Source: a bacterium (GTDB taxonomy: Bacteria > Planctomycetota > UBA1135 > UBA2386). From it: a stretch of DNA of 6,294 nucleotides. The number at the start of each line of letters is the position of its first letter. The first letter of the stretch is position 1. The stretch is from the NCBI GenBank assembly GCA_011051855.1, contig DRKG01000149.1, forward strand, positions 1 to 6,294. The letters are read 5' to 3'. The notes under the pieces are model-generated. The model was given only the letters and a program-made list of their open reading frames with translations. It was not told where the DNA came from and did not search any database. This document shows, piece by piece, positions 4,557 through 6,294 of this stretch. Position numbers and translations under genes: made by a program.

Positions 4557-6294
4557 AGTCGAAACACGCGCGCAGGATCCGCGCACCTCGCCGTTCGCGA
4601 ACTCGAAGTCACCACCGAGCCACAGATCACCATCGGCCGCGCGCTGCAGCGAATAGACGCTGCCGTCGACGTCACCACCGAACGGGCTCCACGTACTGCC
4701 GTTCCATCGCTCCAGGGGTTGCGGCACGCCGGACCATTCCCGCCCCACGACCAGGTCGCCGTCGGGCAACTCGACGATCGCAGCCACCGGGCCGAGCGGA
4801 GCATTCCCGATCGGCTGCCACGAGAACCCGTCCCACCGCACCACGTCCGCGCCGAGCAGGTCGCCGACCGCGATCGGCGCTCCGTCGCGAGCGACGATCA
4901 GATCCTTGATCTCGCTGCCGAGGTAGAACCCGATCTGCGCCCAACTGGTGCCGTCGAAGCGGAACACCCGGCCGCCGGCTGCGGCGAACAGGTCCCCTGC
5001 CGGCGACAGCGCGAACTTGCGCACTTCATGGAAGATACCGTTGCCGAGCGGCACCCAACTGTTGCCGGAACGGCGCGCGACCCGGTTCAGCGGCACGCCG
5101 TCGAGATCCTGGAACGCGCCGCCGACCACCAGATCACCGTCCGGCAACTCGATCATCGCGTTGACGCTCCCGTAGCTGGTGGTAGCCAGCGGCAACCATC
5201 CACTGCCGGCACCCCATGACACCTTCAGCACGGTATCGTCGATGAGACTGCTGTTGACCTGACCGCCGATCAGCAGAGAACCGTCTCGGCGCGCATACAG
5301 ACAGGTGAGCCTGCTCGTTCCCTGGTTGGTCGGGAACCCACCACCCAGGTCGGTCCAGTCGACGCCATTCCACGCCTGCACCAAGCCGTCGTTGGTGCCG
5401 CCCACGGACATACCGACCACGGGCTGGCCGTTCACCAGAGTGATCCAACGCACGCCCGCGGCCAGTCCCGAGCTGGTTCTCGACCAACTGCCGCCCGCAA
5501 GGCGGCCCACACCACGAAGCGCGTGCCCTCCCAGGATGGCACCCGTGCCGAACAAGCCGAGTAGGATGCTCCCATCGCCCAAGGCCGCCAGGCTGGCCAG
5601 GTCGTAGCTCGCGGTGGCCAGGAGCGACCACGCGCTGCCCGACCACAACGCCAGCCGGCTGCGGCCACACGCGAGGAGTTGGCCGCTGGGCAGTTCGGCG
5701 AGCGCAAGGATGCCGCGCGCCGGCGAACCCGGCAGAACGACCCACGCACTGCCGTTCCAGCGGGCGACCTGCTCGAACGGACTGGTCGGCACGCCATCGG
5801 CGGCTACCACCAATTCGCCGGACGACGACACCATCATCGCCATCGGGGCAGATGCGAAATCGCCACCGAGCTGGCTCCACGAGACACCGTCATAGCGCCA
5901 AACGGCACCCCGCAGGTAAGGCGTATACGAGCCGGCCACGCAGACATCGCCATTCGGCAGCACGGCGACCGCGGTCAACGTCGGCGACGGCAGTGCGGCC
6001 GCCCCCAGTGCCGACCACGACGTTCCGTCCCAGCGCGCGACGCCGTCGACGGCGAGCGAACCGGACATGGTGAAGGAGCCGACCGCGATCAGGTCCCCGC
6101 CCGGGGCCATCGTCAGATCGGCCACGCGGCCGTTCAGCCCCGCGGCGAGGGGCCACCAGTCGCTGCCGTCGAACCGCGCGACGTTGCTCGCGGCGACGCC
6201 GTCGATGTCGCTGAAGGTCCCGCCGACGTAGATGTTGCCGCTGTCATCCGCAGCCAACTGCAGGTCCGCGGGGTAGCTGCCCGACCCGACCGGC
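4149..6294 (-). CDS. Beta-propeller-like repeat protein with conserved C-terminal domain (paralogue A, 5' partial)
   Basis: The frame is open through the right window edge, so the start and any signal peptide are missing; 714 residues are visible (numbered from the first full codon). An in-frame TTG at 6257 is not a credible start because it falls in the middle of a repeat and the frame continues upstream. Residues 1-579 hold about 13 repeats of the same type as paralogue B, for example NIYVGGTFSDIDGVAASNVARFDGS (20-44), but they are more diverged. Examples are LALWSGSAW (214-222), RLAGGSW (264-270) and KVSWGAGSGW (357-366). Residues 580-714 are the shared C-terminal domain, with C581, C592 and C646 matching the three cysteines of paralogue B, plus an extra C610. 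The protein ends QVGDF, like IGQF in the partner. No enzyme motif is visible. A secreted or surface location is inferred from the partner and the domain type. The two genes overlap by one base and are probably made together. Confidence 0.88.
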   Translation of the reverse strand, partial: PVGSGSYPADLQLAADDSGNIYVGGTFSDIDGVAASNVARFDGSDWWPLAAGLNGRVADLTMAPGGDLIAVGSFTMSGSLAVDGVARWDGTSWSALGAAALPSPTLTAVAVLPNGDVCVAGSYTPYLRGAVWRYDGVSWSQLGGDFASAPMAMMVSSSGELVVAADGVPTSPFEQVARWNGSAWVVLPGSPARGILALAELPSGQLLACGRSRLALWSGSAWSLLATASYDLASLAALGDGSILLGLFGTGAILGGHALRGVGRLAGGSWSRTSSGLAAGVRWITLVNGQPVVGMSVGGTNDGLVQAWNGVDWTDLGGGFPTNQGTSRLTCLYARRDGSLLIGGQVNSSLIDDTVLKVSWGAGSGWLPLATTSYGSVNAMIELPDGDLVVGGAFQDLDGVPLNRVARRSGNSWVPLGNGIFHEVRKFALSPAGDLFAAAGGRVFRFDGTSWAQIGFYLGSEIKDLIVARDGAPIAVGDLLGADVVRWDGFSWQPIGNAPLGPVAAIVELPDGDLVVGREWSGVPQPLERWNGSTWSPFGGDVDGSVYSLQRAADGDLWLGGDFEFANGEVRGSCARVSTSCPATATYVGPGCYSSYSFEVVELPWLGGTCRTRIRLGGPSTIGIAVTGFGSLSVPFGPFGSSIQVCNLLVTPDVVQLLAPPSLAWQELTVPIPVTSAWIGATFGQQLVVITNHPFGNQTTVGTTNAWRFQVGDF
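4157..4161 (-). promoter_or_regulatory. Shine-Dalgarno AGGAG for paralogue B
   Basis: On the minus strand the sequence reads GTAGGAGACTTCTGATGG. The AGGAG sits 7 bases before the ATG at 4149, inside the last codons of the upstream gene. It decides the start of the downstream gene and, with the TGATG overlap, indicates translational coupling by reinitiation. Confidence 0.85.
4557..6294 (-). repeat. Array of at least 13 blade-like protein repeats in paralogue A
   Basis: Visible residues 1-579 split by eye into 13 units starting near 8, 57, 105, 151, 195, 232, 281, 328, 377, 424, 462, 503 and 546. Units 2, 3, 9 and 12 keep the consensus best (for example MIELPDGDLVVGGAFQDLDG, 380-399). Units 5 and 10 are short, about 37-38 residues. 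As in paralogue B, the last unit loses its ARWDG half at the junction with the C-terminal domain (GSCARVSTSCP). One further unit upstream would make 14, the number counted in the partner. Confidence 0.75.

Noticed and set aside
1660..6294. DNA-level tandem repeats or a recombination hotspot suggested by recurring CCGTCCCAGCGCGC blocks
   Set aside because: The shared blocks are about 10-20 bases and map exactly to the conserved RWDG codons. The rest of each unit has diverged, so the signal comes from the protein repeat.
1..6294. Defence system, mobile element, CRISPR array or RNA gene
   Set aside because: No transposase, integrase, nuclease, helicase, toxin, regular short repeat-spacer pattern or tRNA/rRNA-like sequence is visible in any part of the window.

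Overview
The window is GC-rich bacterial chromosomal DNA, roughly two-thirds G+C by eye. It carries four protein genes, two of which run off the window edges. I see no rRNA, tRNA, CRISPR array, insertion sequence or phage gene. Two features suggest Planctomycetota or a similar deep-branching, protein-rich environmental lineage. One is a pair of very large secreted proteins built from 'NGDLVVGG...ARWDGSSW' repeats. The other is the ending they share, a roughly 130-residue domain with CP, LPW-GG, C-LLVTPD and TF-QQ motifs, which from memory resembles the ends of many secreted planctomycete proteins. The taxonomic call is recall-based inference. Myxococcota and Acidobacteriota cannot be excluded.

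Layout from left to right. Positions 2-478 (+) hold the 3' part of a small membrane protein whose start lies outside the window. It ends 3 bases from the stop of a convergent gene at 482-1576 (-), a complete family-4 (GT-B fold) glycosyltransferase. An 83-base gap (1577-1659) with no convincing signal separates that gene from 1660-4149 (-), a complete 829-residue secreted repeat protein. The next gene, 4149-6294 (-), is a paralogous repeat protein truncated at its 5' end by the window edge (714 residues visible). The two repeat genes overlap by one base (TGATG), with a good Shine-Dalgarno inside the upstream gene, so they form a translationally coupled pair. The minus-strand genes read right to left: paralogue A (partial), paralogue B, glycosyltransferase.

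The most interesting content is the tandem pair. Each protein is a string of about 45-residue units that look like beta-propeller blades. I count 14 in the complete protein and 13 visible in the truncated one. Each ends in the same Cys-containing C-terminal domain, fused where the second half of the last blade would be. Fourteen units would fit two seven-bladed propellers. No enzyme active site is recognisable in either, and the likely role is a cell-surface or extracellular binding or structural protein. The glycosyltransferase downstream may share the transcript, but nothing in the sequence links it functionally to the repeat proteins. I found no evidence for a defence system, a mobile element or a biosynthetic cluster.
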